Of a DNA stretch of 64,000 nucleotides, positions 1 through 9,769 are shown piece after piece. The position numbers and the translations under genes are program-made. The stretch's first letter is position 1; each line of letters starts with the position of its first letter. Below the pieces are notes generated by a model. That model had not been told where the DNA came from. It did not search any database and saw only the letters and a list, made by a program, of their open reading frames with translations. Source of the DNA: Icerya purchasi (taxonomy: Eukaryota; Arthropoda; Insecta; Hemiptera; Monophlebidae); contig CM077115.1 of NCBI GenBank assembly GCA_039619475.1, positions 184,170,106 through 184,234,105 on the forward strand, written 5' to 3'.

Positions 1-980
1 CGTCTTTATTACTATAGAGATAATTAATATATCGCCACTAAATGAGTGCGTGTGTGTACAGGTAAATGTAGAAGAACCGATGTGAGAAAAATGAGTAGGC
101 AGAATGAGCGCAGAACTGGTGAAATGAAAGAGATAGAAAAGCATTTATTTTACCGCAACAAGACAAAATTATTATAATTAATTACCTCATTAACATCGCA
201 AATGTATTTTAACCGAAAAATAGTCGTTTTTAGGGAGCAGCATCTTAATGGATAACCAACAATATGTTTAAATGACTTAACACGATCAGTTAGAAGGCAT
301 TCTTTATGACGTACTAAAACGATATTATTAAAATCTTGTTACTAACAATACAATCGTGAAATCGGGGTAAATAGCTGTAAAATATGGTGTAATTAATCGT
401 TTGTAACAGTAAATCGGTTAATGATCAGTGTATTTCATAACATGATTATTAGTCGGAAAATTTTTTTGGAGTTGAAAATTTTATGTTTTTGATTGTACGT
501 ATTCGACAACTTCGGGATTCTTCTAAATCGGTAACTAGTATCATTCGTTTATTTATTTAATTCATTTCGTTAATTCAAATTAACAGTTTTTATTTAATTT
601 TTTTTAATAATTTTTTATAAGTTCTAAAATTTGTCTATTAAATTTCTACTAAAATTGCGTTTTTATTTATTTTTTTTATATTGGGAAATTAAATAAAATT
701 AGAAATTTTGATCAAACATTTATTTATAGCGGTAAGTAATTCATAGTCGTAGATATTTAATTTTAATTTGTAATAAGAGTTTATTTTGTTTTTTTGTTAA
801 AACGGTCGTTAGTGACTCTAATGACATTTTTTGTAGTCAGTGGTAGTCCCATATGAGTAAGGATGAGTATCAAGTAAAATGAACGTTAAAAAAAGGAGTC
901 TCATTAACATACTGGTTTCGGAGTCTCTGCTTAGAGATATACTTATAACCAGATAAAAATTAGCCAAAAAATTATTATTA
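1..980. other. AT-rich stretch without recognisable gene
   Basis: Very AT-rich sequence with many short T and A runs. I see no long reading frame, RNA gene or terminal repeat in it. Confidence 0.5.
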
Positions 981-1117
981 TTTTTTTTTTTTTTTTTAGT
1001 GTGCTCGGTGTCAACACTGACCCAACTACATGGACTTAGATCACCTACTCAGATTCTGAGGCGACCGGAGATAAAGAGTATAAAGGAAAGAAGAAAAAGA
1101 TAAAAAAATTATTATTA
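981..1117 (-). mobile_element. 3' end of a LINE-A-like retrotransposon
   Basis: A run of 17 T (981-997) starts the segment, as expected for a minus-strand poly(A) tail. The next bases, read on the minus strand, resemble the 3' UTR of the LINE-A copies at 5550-5580 and 34391-34440: a GTTGGGTCA-like block followed by a short block and then the A-run. The purine-rich stretch 1060-1110 would be the degenerate end of the RNase H region. A mariner element begins directly after it, so the copy is truncated or interrupted there. Confidence 0.4.
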
Positions 1118-2418
1118 CGAGAGTGGTTCAAATATAAACCGGAATTTCGTCATAAAAATTTTTATTTTATACTTACAGTGCTCATATTTTTTACAATTTT
1201 TCGAGATAACCCCCCTCGCACGCTACGCACTTTTTACACCTCTCCGGCAATTTTTTTATTCCTTTTTCGTAAAAATCTCGCGGCTTGTCACATAGCCATT
1301 TGCGCACGAACGATTCCACCTCATCGTTGCTGTCGAAACGTTGTCCACCAAGTGCTTCTTTCAACGGGCCAAACAAATAATAATCACAAGGCGACAAATC
1401 TGGACTGTAAGGAGGATGTTCAAGTGTTTCGCAGCCCAATTCGGCCACAGTCTCCATCGTGAGCCGAGCGGTATGTGGCCCGGCGTTGTCTTGAAGCAGT
1501 ATCGCACTACGGATCGGAATTTCGCGCCTTTCTGTTCGATAGGCCGGTTTGACTGTGTTTTTTAGGAGGTTACTGTAATACTGCGCCGTCACAGTACGTT
1601 GTTCAGTTAGGAAATCGACTGCGATCACTCCCTTCATGTCCCAAAACACGGTACACAACACCTTCCCAGCTGACTGTGTAACCTTCGCTTTGACTGGCGC
1701 TCCCTCTTTTTTCTTCCGCCACTCCATAGACGAGCGTTTACTCTCCGGCGTATAGTAGTGTACCCAAGTTTCGTCCGTGGTGAATATTCGCCGCAATAAA
1801 TTCTCTCCTTCCTCTTCATACCGCTGCAGGAGACGCGTACAAACTTCCCAACGAGTGAATTTCTGTTCAAAATTCAGAAGTCTTGGCACCCATCTGGCTG
1901 CAATTTTGCGATAACCTAGCCGATCATGAATTATTGTCTCAATACTACCTATGCTGATGCCCAATTCGTCGGTCACATCGCGTACACGGACGCGTCGGTC
2001 AGCCAAAATGAGTTGTTCGATGGCTTTGACGTGTTCATCTGTAATGCTGGTTTTTGGGCGCCGCGCATGTGGTATGTTTGACACCACTTCACGTTCTTTT
2101 CGAAACACGGAACACCACTCGTACACTTGAGTTTTGGAGAGACACTCATCCCCGAACTGTTCGCGTAATTTTCGGTAAATTTCCACGGATTTTACGTCGT
2201 CTTTGACTAAAAAACGAATAATGATGCGTTGCGCAACAGACACTGGTACTTCTTTTTCACTCATGGCTCTAACTACACTAAAAAGTGAGGTTACGCGGTT
2301 CTAATTGCTCTACACGCTTCGTAATAAACCGGTCTAACTGCCAGTGCAACCACTTTTTCCACAACAAATTTTTCGCTCGTTTATTTAAAAATTCCGGTTT
2401 ATATTTGAACCACCCTCG
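1118..2418 (-). mobile_element. mariner (DD34D) DNA transposon, structurally complete
   Basis: The element is 1301 bp long and bounded by 30-bp terminal inverted repeats at 1118-1147 and 2389-2418. The repeats start CGAGAGTGGTTC and CGAGGGTGGTTC when read inward and differ at one position. A TA dinucleotide flanks each end (1116-1117 and 2419-2420), which is the target duplication of the Tc1/mariner superfamily. It carries one transposase frame on the minus strand (1191-2264). The length, TIR size and single uninterrupted gene are all typical of mariner, so this copy is young compared with its neighbours. Confidence 0.93.
1191..2264 (-). CDS. mariner transposase, 357 aa
   Basis: This is a cut-and-paste transposase that binds the element's TIRs and moves it into TA sites. 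The N-terminal half (residues about 10-120) has the paired helix-turn-helix region, including QVYEW and a later GISIGSIETII helix. A WVPRLL motif near residue 125 corresponds to the WVPHEL motif of mariners. The catalytic triad is visible as D164 (TTDETW), D259 (LLQDNAGPH) and D294 (SPDLSPCDYYLF), with 34 residues between the last two, hence DD34D. The frame runs from ATG to stop without interruption and has the usual family length of about 350 residues. The start was chosen because it is the first ATG inside the 5' TIR side. Activity cannot be judged from sequence alone. Confidence 0.93.
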   Translation of the reverse strand: MSEKEVPVSVAQRIIIRFLVKDDVKSVEIYRKLREQFGDECLSKTQVYEWCSVFRKEREVVSNIPHARRPKTSITDEHVKAIEQLILADRRVRVRDVTDELGISIGSIETIIHDRLGYRKIAARWVPRLLNFEQKFTRWEVCTRLLQRYEEEGENLLRRIFTTDETWVHYYTPESKRSSMEWRKKKEGAPVKAKVTQSAGKVLCTVFWDMKGVIAVDFLTEQRTVTAQYYSNLLKNTVKPAYRTERREIPIRSAILLQDNAGPHTARLTMETVAELGCETLEHPPYSPDLSPCDYYLFGPLKEALGGQRFDSNDEVESFVRKWLCDKPRDFYEKGIKKLPERCKKCVACEGGYLEKL

Positions 2419-2766
2419 TAGAATATAGGAAAAATGAGTTCCATAGGATTTTTTTATAGACCCGGCAATCAAATGATAAGATCTTTTTTTTTGATAAGAC
2501 TGTGTGAAAAATCGGCCACGATTGTTATTCAGCGGTTGGATTGTACTACGTAATGCAAAGCAATTATAATGTCATATAACTACATAGCGTATTAAGCGAT
2601 AAACACGAGAATCGTATTGAATCTACATCTATAGCACGCCTAGCTAATTTTCTACACCTAGCATCATCCATGTAATAAATCGCATTTCTCCGGAATGACA
2701 GTAACTTGTAGATAATGTTAAATTTTGAGTATTTTTAGTATAGCAGCGATCTTTTTCGTCCATAAA

Positions 2767-2883
2767 AAAACAGTTTCTGGCGATCCATTATCTACGAGTA
2801 TGTTAAGGAGGTGCTAAGTTGGTGAAGTATTATTGCGACACTATAAAAAATTGAGCTGCTGTAATGTATTGCTGTAGATGCGT
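2767..2883 (+). pseudogene. Left part of an interrupted, unrecognised coding remnant
   Basis: Read in the frame that crosses the LINE insertion site, this segment gives a protein-like string containing SIIYEYVKEVLSW and KIELL, with three stop codons. It ends at the 7-bp target duplication GATGCGT (2877-2883). The same frame resumes after the LINE at 5621. I do not recognise the product. It could be a decayed host gene or an old viral or transposon insertion. The join is supported by the duplication, the protein nature only by codon pattern. Confidence 0.35.
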
Positions 2884-4456
2884 AGACACGCCCTTTTCGC
2901 AGATTTGGAAGATGGCTAAGGCTTTTACTTCTCCCCTTTCCAAGCGCCCGGTACATCCCTCTCCCGCACTGCAACATCTCCTTTCCTTTCTAGATTCTAT
3001 CGCGCCCGCCTACGCTCCTTCTCTTGAGGAAATCTCACTTCCTGTTCTTACACCCAACTCAGAGTCGCACTTCTTATCTCTTCCTTTCCGTTATGATGAG
3101 CTACTATCTATCCTTAATAAATCCTCCAACTTCTCACCAGGTTTAGATGGTATATCGTTCCTTATACTTAAAAACCACTCCAAGCTTTCTTTGCATTTTC
3201 TTCTGAATATCTTTAACTCCTTCCTACTCTCCGGATCTACACCTAAATCCTGGAATGACTTTGTTATCATCCCTATACCTAAAAAAAATCAATCCACGTT
3301 CCGTCCTATTTCTTTAGCCTCCTGTTTTCGTAAACTGTTTGAAGGTATGGTGAACAATCGACTCGTCTGGTGGCTGGAACACAATGATCTAATTCCTTAC
3401 AATATGTTTTGCTTTCGCCCGGGGTTGGGCCCGGTCGACTGCATTAGTCTTTTCCTATCAGACGTCTACAAAGCTTTCATAGTAAGAAAATTCACTTTTG
3501 CTACATTTGTTGACGTCTCCTCGGCGTTTGATAATATACACCTTCCTACTCTATGCGCCAAGCTTCTTGGGCTTAACGTTCCATCTAATTTCATCTTTCT
3601 GATCCTAAACTTGTTCCAAAATAGATCCCTCTTCCTCTCTACTCCCTCCCGTGTCATTTCCAGATGCATCCACCGGGGACTTCCTCAGGGATCATGTCTT
3701 AGCCGCACTCTTTCCAATATCTATCTCCTTAATATTGCTTCCCTCCCTACAATTTCCTCCTCTCTCCTTTTCGTAGACGATATCCTCATCTACTCCAGTT
3801 GTAATGATGTGGCCGCCGCCAACGAAGAGATCAATAACTCTTTATCTATCCTTAGTATCTCCCTCGCCTCAATTCACCTCTCTCTCTCTCCTTCTAAGTC
3901 CTCTTCTATGGTGTTCTCCCTCCGCCCCTACAATCAAGCTTTGGTAAATATTATTTCATCTAACATTCCGATTCCGCTCGTCAGCTCCTTCTGCTATCTT
4001 GGTGTTATTCTCAACAGCCGACTCACTTTCTATGAACACATCAACTATCTCTACAATTCTTCCCTCAAAAGACTCAATCTCCTGAAAGCCCTTTCGCCAT
4101 CCAAATGGGGTGGTGACCCTTCCATTCTCCGAATCCTTTACAAAGCTATAATTCGTTCCAGAATCGATTACTGCTCCTTCATCTATGGAAATTCCTCTAA
4201 ATCTCTCCTCGCCAAACTGGACAAAGTTCAAAACTGCTGCCTTCGGTTGTGCATTGGAGCGCTAAAATCTTCTCTCATTCCTGCTATCCTGTCTGAATCT
4301 GCTATGCAACCACTGTTTATCCGCAAATCGCAGCTTGGTTATAATTTTCTAATTAAACGGCTTTCTGTGTCCTCATCTAATCTTATCTATTCCTATCTTG
4401 TATTAAAAACCAATGGCGATTTGCTCCTCACAAAATCCCAATCCTTTCTCTCGTAG
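2884..4456 (+). pseudogene. LINE-A reverse transcriptase region
   Basis: This is the RT domain of a non-LTR retrotransposon, which copies element RNA into DNA at the target. A frame of about 520 codons shows the RT blocks in order: SPGLDGI, a PIPK...FRPISLAS block, FVDVSSAFDNI (conserved aspartate of motif A), RGLPQGSCLS (motif B) and FVDDILIYSS, where FVDD stands for the usual FADD/YADD active site. The thumb region continues to about 4400. The frame then shifts: residues belonging to the family continue in another frame from about 4402, so the stop at 4454-4456 is not the native end. The upstream ATG at 2864 lies in flanking DNA and is not a real start. Confidence 0.85.
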
Positions 4457-5529
4457 CAGCTCGAGTCTCCAATTTTTCGCCTTATGTCTTTTCTTATTCC
4501 AAGCTTTCTTACTTTTCCCATGACTTTTCCAGCATTTGGCAGACTATTAATCTCTTCTCTCTCCCTCTCCAAACCAGCTCCACCGCACATTCTTCAATCC
4601 AAGCCGAATTCCTCCACATGCTGGACACATCTTTCCCTTCGCATCTAACATTCTTCACTGACGGTTCTAAAAACGAAAATGGGGTGGGCGGCGCGTTTAC
4701 CTCCCTCTCACTTAATCACTCTGAGTCCTTCAAGCTCCCTTCCTTCTGTTCTATCTTCACAGCGGAGTCTATCTCCATTTTACGCGCAGTCTCGTTCATT
4801 CCATCCATAAGAGAGATCAGTAAATGTCTGATTGTCTCCGATTCCAAAAGTGTTCTTCAAGCCATCTCATCTCCTCCTTCTCATTCCTCCAATTCTATCA
4901 TTCTTTTAATTCGTTTTCTTATATCCAATTTACTTTCATCCCGTTCCATTACTATTGACCTTTTGTGGGTTCCTAGTCACTCTGGCATCGAGGGCAACGA
5001 GTTAGCGGACTTTTTAGCCCGTTCGGCCGCCCGCGATGGTCCTTTATTCTGCAAAATTCCTACCTCGGACATCCTCCTTCTTTCCTCAGCTAATCATTCC
5101 CGACTATGGTCGAACATCTATCCTTCTCTATTTTCTAATCCCGCCTCTCATTATCTTCAAATTCAACCGGTTCCCTCTTCCCAGCCGTGGTTTCAATCCT
5201 ATTCTTATCAACGCTCCGCGATCATTTCCTTAATCAGACTGCGTATTAATCACTCACTTCTACCCTCTTCACGTTTTCGTTTTTCCCTGTCCCCTTCTCC
5301 CGATTGTCCCCTTCATAATTCCATCTCTCCTCTCATATGTGATGCAAACCACATCTTCTTTGAATGCCCTGCCCTTGATTCCGAGCGCTTTGTTTTGTAC
5401 TCGAAAATCTTGGCACTGGGTCTTCCTGCTCCGTATAATTCTTCCTTTGTCCTTTCCGTTCCATCTCCAGATATAATCCCTGTACTCCAATCTTTCCTAA
5501 GCTCTATTTCTAATCGTCTTTTTATTTAA
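4402..5529 (+). pseudogene. LINE-A RNase H and C-terminal region
   Basis: This is the C-terminal part of the same polyprotein, one frame away from the RT. The linker (W-R-F-A-P-x-K-I-P-I-L) matches the corresponding part of the copy at 42460-42510. The RNase H core is complete. Numbering from the ATG at 4618, it has D15 in FFTDGS, E50 in FTAES, D75 in IVSDS, and H121 and D131 in WVPSHSGIEGNELAD. A cysteine/histidine tail (NHIFFECPAL) follows, then a hydrophobic end, stop at 5527-5529. RNase H removes the RNA strand during element replication. One frameshift near 4405 is the only clear lesion between RT and RNase H, so this copy is less decayed than the others. Confidence 0.85.
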
Positions 5530-5620
5530 CCCCTTCCTTAATTTCTGTTGTTGTTAGGTCAATGCCACTGGCGCGCCCAAAAAAAAATAAAAAAATAAAA
5601 AAAAAATAAAAAAAAAAAAA

Positions 5621-5890
5621 GATGCGTTTACTCCGGATCCTAATAGTTTGGTTTTGGGTGATCGTCGATTGACTGCGAAATACATTTTGCTACCGGGAGG
5701 TTTGAATTTGAGACTATACATACCGAAAAATTTACACATACAGTGAGGTGGTCGAGTTGAAGTGATGGATGCTATTTTGAATCCTGACGAAGACGTTCTA
5801 AACGCATCAGTAGCGAAATAAAGAGCTGAATGGTGGACGGCGTTTTATTTTGAGAGAACAGGTTTGGATGTTATAGAAAACGAAGTAGCT
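5621..5890 (+). pseudogene. Right part of the LINE-interrupted coding remnant
   Basis: This segment continues the frame of 2767-2883 after the LINE insertion. About 90 codons read as protein-like sequence with internal stops at about 5744 and 5819, ending at two consecutive TAG codons (5891-5896). Recognisable pieces are DAFTPDPNSLVLGD, AKYILLPGGLNLRLYIP, MDAILNPDEDV and AEWWTAFYFERTGLDVIENE. I cannot assign it to a family. The single frame over 270 bases despite stops suggests a real gene that decayed by point mutation. Confidence 0.35.
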
Positions 5891-6008
5891 TAGTAGTCAC
5901 ATTTTGAACGGATTTGCTTTTTTTTCCTTTTTCGTTTTGGCCTGACAAGAAACAATTTGCTCATTATTAAGTTAATATAAACACAAAACTAAACAAGACA
6001 GTCTACTC

Positions 6009-6075
6009 TTTTTTTTTCCAATGAGTTTGTCAACGAGGATATTAACCCAAGAAATGGGAAAAAGGACAAAATAAC
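6009..6075 (-). mobile_element. Solo 3' tail of a LINE-A-like element
   Basis: A T-run (6009-6018) is followed by ATGAGTTTGTCAACGAGGA. The same block follows the T-run of the minus-strand LINE-A copy at 37215, and a related block occurs at 39502. Nothing further of the element is recognisable, so this is a severely truncated 3' end. Confidence 0.5.
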
Positions 6076-6479
6076 GTTTCGTCCAACTACTCCATTAGTA
6101 TCACTAACTGTACTAATGGCACCAAATTATTAATAAATAATAATAATAGTACTATACATATGAATAACACTGGCAGCAACAAAAATAATGATAATCAAAA
6201 TTTATTTATTTACAAGCAAGCAAATTAAAACTAAATTTATAACCCAATTAATTTAACCAGGGGAGGCGCAAAGATTGCGTGAGTTGCGGAGTTCATAAAG
6301 GAGTTACGTTAGACAAACTTGTACATATTTTAACTCAAAAATATCATCATATGTAATTTACTGTATACTTTGTTTGACCAACGTTTAGGTAACTGCTCCA
6401 AGTGTTTTATCGTCAAAAACCAACCGTGTTCTTTAAATTGAAGCTTATGCACATGTACGCGATATTTTACTTATCTTTA

Positions 6480-7128
6480 AAGAGAACTAACAAGAAATAC
6501 CGTATCATCTGCGTAATTAAAAATTTTCCCAGTTACATCTAAATTACAAGTCGTTAATGTAAATCAAGAACAATAAGAAATCCAGGATACTCCTCTATAC
6601 TATTACATTGTTAATTTTTGTTATAAATTTTCCTCTGAACAGATAGGAATGAAACTAGTTATAAACGAAACCGCGGAAGCCGTACGCAAATAGTTTTTTA
6701 GAAGAATATTGTGATCAGTAACGTCAAACGCCTTATCAGAGTCGAAATAGACTGTAGCCACCGAGCGATCTGGCTCAGGATTTTCTGAAATAACAGAAAC
6801 GTAATTGAATAAAGCATCGTCGTGCCTTTATTTCGTAAAATACCATATTGATTTTTACTAAAAAAGTTTATTTTCTCTGACTCATGTAGTATGAAAAATT
6901 TTTATACACTTTTCACAATTTTTAGAAAAAGTTGACGGCAAATCGGTCTATAATTTGACATATCAGTGATCGGACTTTTTTATAAACTAGGGCGATGATT
7001 CTGAGTTTTAATGCGTTAGGAAATTTACCTGATTTGAAAGATTGATTTATGAGATAAGTTAAGGTTTTATAAAAAGTTTAATGTTTACCTTTATAAGTAT
7101 AATAGAAATTCCGCCAAACCCGTAAGAG
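6480..7128 (-). pseudogene. CR1/Jockey-like reverse transcriptase fragment
   Basis: Minus-strand translation in shifting frames shows RT blocks in the right order. NQSFKSGKFPNALKL is at the 7040 end, an NYRP-like block follows, then YFDSDKAFDVTDHNILL (motif A), FAYGFRGFV, LFLIYINDL and finally NYADDTVFLVS near 6480, with the active-site DD. Frameshifts and stops are frequent, so it is a dead copy. It lacks RNase H in the visible part. The pattern KAFD-x-VDH and ADDT is typical of the CR1/L2/Jockey group rather than LINE-A. Confidence 0.75.
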
Positions 7129-7129
7129 T

Positions 7130-7130
<1 letters not shown>

Positions 7131-7185
<55 letters not shown>

Positions 7186-7199
7186 TTTAATAATAATAA
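7131..7199. repeat. (TAA)n microsatellite
   Basis: About 18 uninterrupted TAA units, then a short break and three more. It lies between the minus-strand LINE fragment and the start of LINE-A copy 2 and could be a slippage-expanded retrotransposon tail. Confidence 0.9.
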
Positions 7200-7221
7200 C
7201 AATAAAAGTGTTAGCAACAAA

Positions 7222-7908
7222 ATGGATAATAATAATGACCTATTCTGGAATGACCATCCAGGACTTTACATGGTATATGTGGAAAATAATCCCCCCGATA
7301 AAAACATAGGTAGTATTCACCCTTTAGACCTTGCATGGCTAATTAACTCAGTTTACCCTTCATTTCTCAGTGTTGTCCCACAAAAAAAGGCTGTATTTCT
7401 GTCTCATTCCCTTCTGCTTCCTCTGCTAATTCTTTCCTATCTAAGTTCAATTTTTTCTTGCATAAAAATATTAAAGCCTATATTCTCAATAGTGCTTTGT
7501 ATAGATTGGGCGTCATCATAGATGTATACATCGCCTTTTCAGAAAATTATATTTTTTGGGGGGGTCGAGTCCTCAATTCCTATAATTTCCATTTAACACA
7601 TCTGCCGTTCCTCCAAGGATGTTAAAATATCTACGCGTTCTGTAGAATTAAATTTCTATTTCCCGAAATTTGTATCAATTTTTAAACTCCATTTTCTTGT
7701 TTTTCTTAGCGTTCGGTTACCTACATAGTACTTTAAGTGTTTCCTTTTAGGTCATATCACTAGCTATTGTCGTAGTTCCTCTAGTGTATTTTCTCACTGT
7801 GTCTCAAAACACTCTGTTGCTAACTGTAATAATCTAGAAAAGCCTCCTTACTGTCGGAACTGTAAAGGACTTTACCATGCTAATGATCTCTTATGTCCTG
7901 AATAAGTT
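7222..7908 (+). pseudogene. LINE-A ORF1 (gag-like) with zinc knuckles
   Basis: The first 99 codons are open and start MDNNNDLFWND. The frame then breaks. Between about 7729 and 7905 a reading frame gives a cysteine-rich string with GHITSYC, HCVSKHSVANC and CRNCKGLYHANDLLC. The last is a C-x2-C-x4-H-x5-C zinc knuckle and the first is a knuckle that has lost a cysteine. Such knuckles in LINE ORF1 proteins bind nucleic acid in the RNP. The region 7909-8855 has no clear frame and is probably the decayed ORF1 C-terminus plus spacer. Confidence 0.65.
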
Positions 7909-8855
7909 CGATAGAAAGAAATTAAACGTATTATGGTTTACGAGAATATTTCCTTTCTCGAATCTTCAAAATTTAAATTTATCGTATTCCATCTAACTCT
8001 ATTGGTTAGGCTTTTAACAAGTCTAACTCTGTCGGTTCAGTCTACTTTCTGCAAAACACAATAGCTTTTTCCCTTCTAATGTTGAAAATTCTATATCCTT
8101 AGACACTTTTAACTCCCGTTCGTCGTCTGCTTTGAACTTATTATCTGCAGCTTATCTTGTAACTTCTTGTTTCAAGTAACACTGGTATTTTTTGATTATC
8201 TTTTTACTACATTACATTTTAAGACATTCAGATAAATTTCTCAAAGGCAAAACTTCTGCAAATGATGAATCTCCTACAACAATTAAATGTACTGCAGTCG
8301 AAGTGGCAAAAACTACTTTCGGGCTCAGATATATTTGCATTATTATTGCTAATAGGATTTATTATATATTCAAATCGAGATGTGTCGGTTTTACTTTGCA
8401 TTACAATAACATATGGACTTCCCTCACATCGGTGAGGTCTGGAATGTTAATGTTTACACAATTCATCATTTTGTGTAACACAAGCACAATAAACGGTAAA
8501 AGAGCATTTCTGATATCTGTAGATTTCCTTTTATTTTTTAATTTTCCCCTTCTTTTTATCACATTGGCGTACAATTGTGTTTATGTCGTGTGGTCAAATA
8601 ACCACGCAGTGCCGAGATGTACCTGCTCAACAATAATTATATTTTATTTTCTACTCTTATGGTTTCCCACAACCTGCTGGCTTCAATATTTATTCTTCTT
8701 TATACTGTTCCTTATAAATTTCTTTCTTTTTCAGTACAATTTCATGTATGTTTTCTATTCTTCAGCTATTTTACACTCCATTTTATTGCACCTCATTTTT
8801 CAGTCCTAGTTCTCATTTTCCGTCCACTTTTTTACCTCTTTTTTGATAACCTATT

Positions 8856-9400
8856 ATGTCTGCGACCTTTAATATCCTATAATGGAATTTTCGTATCCTT
8901 AGAGCGAACAAAAATTCGTTGGGTTGCTCTTATTTCGGAAACGTGGCTACGATTGAACATGGTTTTCAACATCAAAGAATACAATCTTGTAAGATGTGAT
9001 CGCGACGACAGATTTAGTGGTTCAACAATCCTAAAGACATTCTTAGCCAAACCAAATATTGTTAATATTTCCATCTTACCCTCTAATTCTGCTCGTCCGC
9101 TAATCGTTAGCGGTGACTGGAATGCACAGTTTCCCTCATGGGATTGTTCAAATTACAGCAGCAATGGTACTGTACTTGAAAACCTTACCCTCTCTGATAA
9201 TTTATTGTTTCTCAATGATTCCCCTCCTTCCGCTTACTTTAAGAGTTCATCTATCGCTTTGTTCTAACCTTCTTGTCTCTAATATCAGCTTTAATTACAA
9301 TTGGACTACCCTTGTGGAATCCTATGGTTGTGTCCATATCCTTATCTTAATTATTCCTCTACATTTCTTTTCTCTTACCTACCCTTAACCCCTTCAATCT
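8856..9400 (+). pseudogene. LINE-A AP-like endonuclease domain
   Basis: The region begins with an ATG at 8856 followed by a TFNIL...WNF-like start typical of apurinic-type endonucleases. It shows ISETWLRLN (the catalytic glutamate region), then VSGDWNAQFPSWDC, which corresponds to the GDFNAHH block, and FLNDSPPSAYF, the family's LNDG-like block. This domain nicks the target DNA to prime reverse transcription. Frameshifts are present around 9270 and later. Confidence 0.7.
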
Positions 9401-9769
9401 CCTCGATATACTTTTTCCGAAACAAACTGGACTCTATTTAATTCCTTGGTGGACTGAGAGCTTTATACAGGTATGTCTAAACCTGCTCCTAATCTTATAC
9501 TTAAGTACAACTCGTTTCTATATTCGGTCACCTAGTGCTCTTTCGGTATCCTCTTCTTATAATTCCAAACAGTTCAATTGTTGTCGTATGCTCCATGTGA
9601 CACTGCATTTAATCATAGTTGTGCTACCATCAGAACATTTTGTTCGAAACCCACATCTGAAAATTTATTTGCTCAGTTAAAGCTCCGTTCATATTTAAAT
9701 CCCGTAAAAAATCTTCCTGAAAAAATTGTTGTGCCTTATTTTCTAGATCTAATCCATTTAATCGGATTT

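Larger units (their letters stand above)
2884..5620 (+). mobile_element. LINE-A copy 1, 5'-truncated, with target-site duplication
   Basis: The insertion carries reverse transcriptase (RT) and RNase H coding regions and ends in an A-rich tail (about 5579-5620). It is flanked by the direct repeat GATGCGT at 2877-2883 and 5621-5627, a probable target-site duplication. Endonuclease and ORF1 are absent, so the copy is 5'-truncated at the start of the RT region, the usual outcome of incomplete target-primed reverse transcription. The 3' UTR holds the sequence GCCACTGGCGCGCCC just before the tail. A related block occurs in the minus-strand copy at 34391. The RNase H domain places it in the I/R1-type group of LINEs. 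Confidence 0.85.

Noticed and set aside
1178..1565. Plus-strand frames over the mariner element as separate genes.
   Set aside because: They lie antisense to the transposase frame and have no motif, so they are shadows of it.
2767..5890. Stops in the interrupted remnant taken as evidence of C-to-T hypermutation or of an alternative genetic code.
   Set aside because: Every stop codon can be derived from CAA, CAG or CGA by one C-to-T change, so the pattern carries no information. The codon sample is far too small for a recoding claim.
7131..7199. (TAA)n tract as a CRISPR-like or regulatory array.
   Set aside because: A simple trinucleotide microsatellite with no spacers.
8192..8809. A 205-codon hydrophobic frame as a membrane protein gene.
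   Set aside because: It lies inside LINE-A copy 2 between ORF1 and endonuclease, is T-rich and gives hydrophobic residues by composition. No family pattern.
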